A stretch of DNA of 5,887 nucleotides, taken from contig WREZ01000089.1 in assembly GCA_009779045.1 (NCBI GenBank), positions 1 to 5,887 on the forward strand, read 5' to 3'. A program made the position numbers and the translations under genes. The notes under the pieces are model-generated. The model was given only the letters and a program-made list of their open reading frames with translations, ran no database searches and was not told the origin of the DNA. Below, piece by piece: positions 4,932-5,887 of this stretch. The DNA comes from Candidatus Bathycorpusculum sp. (lineage in GTDB: Archaea; Thermoproteota; Bathyarchaeia; Bathyarchaeales; Bathycorpusculaceae). Position 1 is the first letter of the stretch, and each line of letters begins with the position of its first letter.

Positions 4932-5887
4932 CTGTTATACGATAACTTTGGCAGACCGTTACTTAACTTGAGAATTTCAGTTACTCAAAAATGCAATTAC
5001 CAATGCACATACTGCCACAAAGAAGGCGAAGAAATAATAGAGCAAAGAAACGCCGGCAGTGTAGAAATGACTGCGGAAGAAATTGTGCGCATAGCCCAAG
5101 TAGCCGTAGAGCTAGGGGTTACACGGATAAAGCTCACAGGCGGAGAACCTCTAATGCGAGAAGACCTCTGTCAAATAATAGAGGCCATATCAAATATTGA
5201 AGGACTAAAAGATATCTCATTGACCACTAATGGCTCAATGCTATCAGACAAAGCCAAAAAACTATATGAAGCCGGGTTAAAGAGGATAAATATAAGCTTA
5301 GCCACCCTCAACCCACAAACATACAACAACCTAACAGGGGGCAACATTGAAACCGCCCTATCAGGTGTAGAAGCCGCAGTTAAAGCAGGATTTAACCCTG
5401 TCAAATTAAACATGGTCATACTCAAAAACATAAACGAACATGACATTTTAGACATGATAGCTTACGCAGAAAAAACGCAAACAATCCTACAACTTATCGA
5501 ACTAGACCCAGTAAACATTAACGAAGAATACTATAAACAACACCACTGCAACTTAGAAGAAACAGAAAAAATGCTACACCAAAAAGCCCTAAACATAAAA
5601 CAAAGACACCACATGCACAACCGCCTAATCTATCAACTACCAAACACAACAACCATAGAAGTAGTACACCCCATAGAAAACACAGACTTCTGCATGCACT
5701 GCACAAGACTACGCGTCACAAGCAACGGAAAACTCAAACCCTGCCTAATGCAAAACAACAAACTAACAGACATACTAACACCCATACAACAAAAAACCAC
5801 AACAAACAAAAAACTCAAAGAACTATTCCAACAAGCCAACCAACAAAGAAAACCATACAACAACAACAAAAACAAAAACAAAAACAA
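4932..5887 (+). CDS. moaA: GTP 3',8-cyclase MoaA (radical SAM), 3' end cut by window edge
   Basis: MoaA is a radical-SAM enzyme with two 4Fe-4S clusters. It cyclises GTP in the first step of molybdenum/tungsten cofactor synthesis, ahead of MoaC. Read from CTG at 4932, the frame is open for 318 codons to the window end. It shows NFGRPLLNLRISVTQKC (5-21), the SAM-cluster motif Cys21-x3-Cys25-x2-Cys28, LTGGEPLMRED (68-78), LTTNGSML (97-104), ISLATLNPQTY (121-131), LQLIELDPV (186-194), and the GTP-side cluster Cys254-x2-Cys257-x13-Cys271 in FCMHCTRLRVTSNGKLKPCL. The ISLATLNP and LQLIELDP wording is of the archaeal type. The core appears complete by RKPY (306-309). After it comes an Asn/Lys repeat tail that runs off the edge, and no C-terminal Gly-Gly is seen in the part available. 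The last third is extremely A+C-rich. It lies 13 bp after moaB. Confidence 0.95.
   Translation, partial: MLYDNFGRPLLNLRISVTQKCNYQCTYCHKEGEEIIEQRNAGSVEMTAEEIVRIAQVAVELGVTRIKLTGGEPLMREDLCQIIEAISNIEGLKDISLTTNGSMLSDKAKKLYEAGLKRINISLATLNPQTYNNLTGGNIETALSGVEAAVKAGFNPVKLNMVILKNINEHDILDMIAYAEKTQTILQLIELDPVNINEEYYKQHHCNLEETEKMLHQKALNIKQRHHMHNRLIYQLPNTTTIEVVHPIENTDFCMHCTRLRVTSNGKLKPCLMQNNKLTDILTPIQQKTTTNKKLKELFQQANQQRKPYNNNKNKNKN
5867..5887 (+). repeat. Hexanucleotide repeat (CAAAAA)n at the end of moaA
   Basis: C residues at 5867, 5873, 5879 and 5885 are each followed by A only, giving a period of 6. The repeat continues to the window edge, so its copy number is unknown. It is preceded by three AAC codons (5859-5867). 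In the moaA frame it encodes alternating Lys and Asn. Confidence 0.75.

Noticed and set aside
4923..4946. GTG at 4923 as the start of moaA
   Set aside because: It is out of frame with the conserved MoaA sequence and meets TAA after seven codons.
4991..5200. Arg-rich 69-codon open frame on the plus strand
   Set aside because: It is an out-of-frame reading of moaA across the first cluster and GGEP region. The MoaA frame is unambiguous there.
5171..5887. Three minus-strand open frames opposite moaA (5171-5455, 5518-5706, 5633-5887)
   Set aside because: They arise because the A+C-rich moaA strand leaves few stops on the other strand. The products are Leu/Phe/Val/Cys-rich without domains, and mimic membrane proteins only by composition.
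5859..5887. CRISPR-like or tandem array at the right edge
   Set aside because: The repeat unit is only 6 bp with no spacers and stays in frame with moaA, so it is a coding microsatellite.

Overview
The window looks like AT-rich archaeal DNA. The evidence is an Orc1/Cdc6-type AAA+ ATPase, a MoaA of the archaeal sequence type, a single MoaB-type adenylyltransferase, and ribosome binding sites that match pieces of AGGAGGTGAT. An uncultivated, low-GC lineage such as a Bathyarchaeia-like or methanogen-related archaeon would fit, but that placement is only an inference. Nothing in the window (no rRNA, no ribosomal protein) fixes the lineage.

Two transcription units diverge from a 172-bp intergenic region (2229-2400). 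Leftward, on the minus strand, lie aguB (N-carbamoylputrescine amidase) and then aguA (agmatine deiminase), one base apart. Together they turn agmatine into putrescine in two hydrolytic steps. Bases 1-208, downstream of aguA, hold no gene that I can support. They contain a perfect 7-bp inverted repeat and a short T-run on the aguA transcript strand.

Rightward, on the plus strand, five tightly spaced genes look like one operon. They encode a divergent Orc1/Cdc6-like ATPase with a C-terminal winged helix, a 91-residue ArsR-like winged-helix protein, moaC, moaB, and a moaA that is open to the window edge. Gaps are 9, 11, -4 and 13 bp. MoaA and MoaC make cyclic pyranopterin monophosphate from GTP. 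MoaB adenylylates molybdopterin later in molybdenum/tungsten cofactor synthesis. MPT synthase and MoeA are not in the window.

The points most worth a second look are: (i) co-transcription of a replication-initiator-like ATPase and a small DNA-binding protein with cofactor genes; (ii) a moaA whose only workable start is CTG, behind a clear Shine-Dalgarno; (iii) the two-enzyme agmatine route in an archaeal setting; (iv) an Asn-rich head on AguA and an Asn/Lys repeat tail on MoaA; and (v) abrupt switches in strand composition (G+T versus A+C) along the window, some inside single genes. I do not see a CRISPR array, insertion sequence, tRNA or rRNA. I cannot honestly claim a wholly new system here; the ATPase plus winged-helix pair is the best candidate for unexplained biology.
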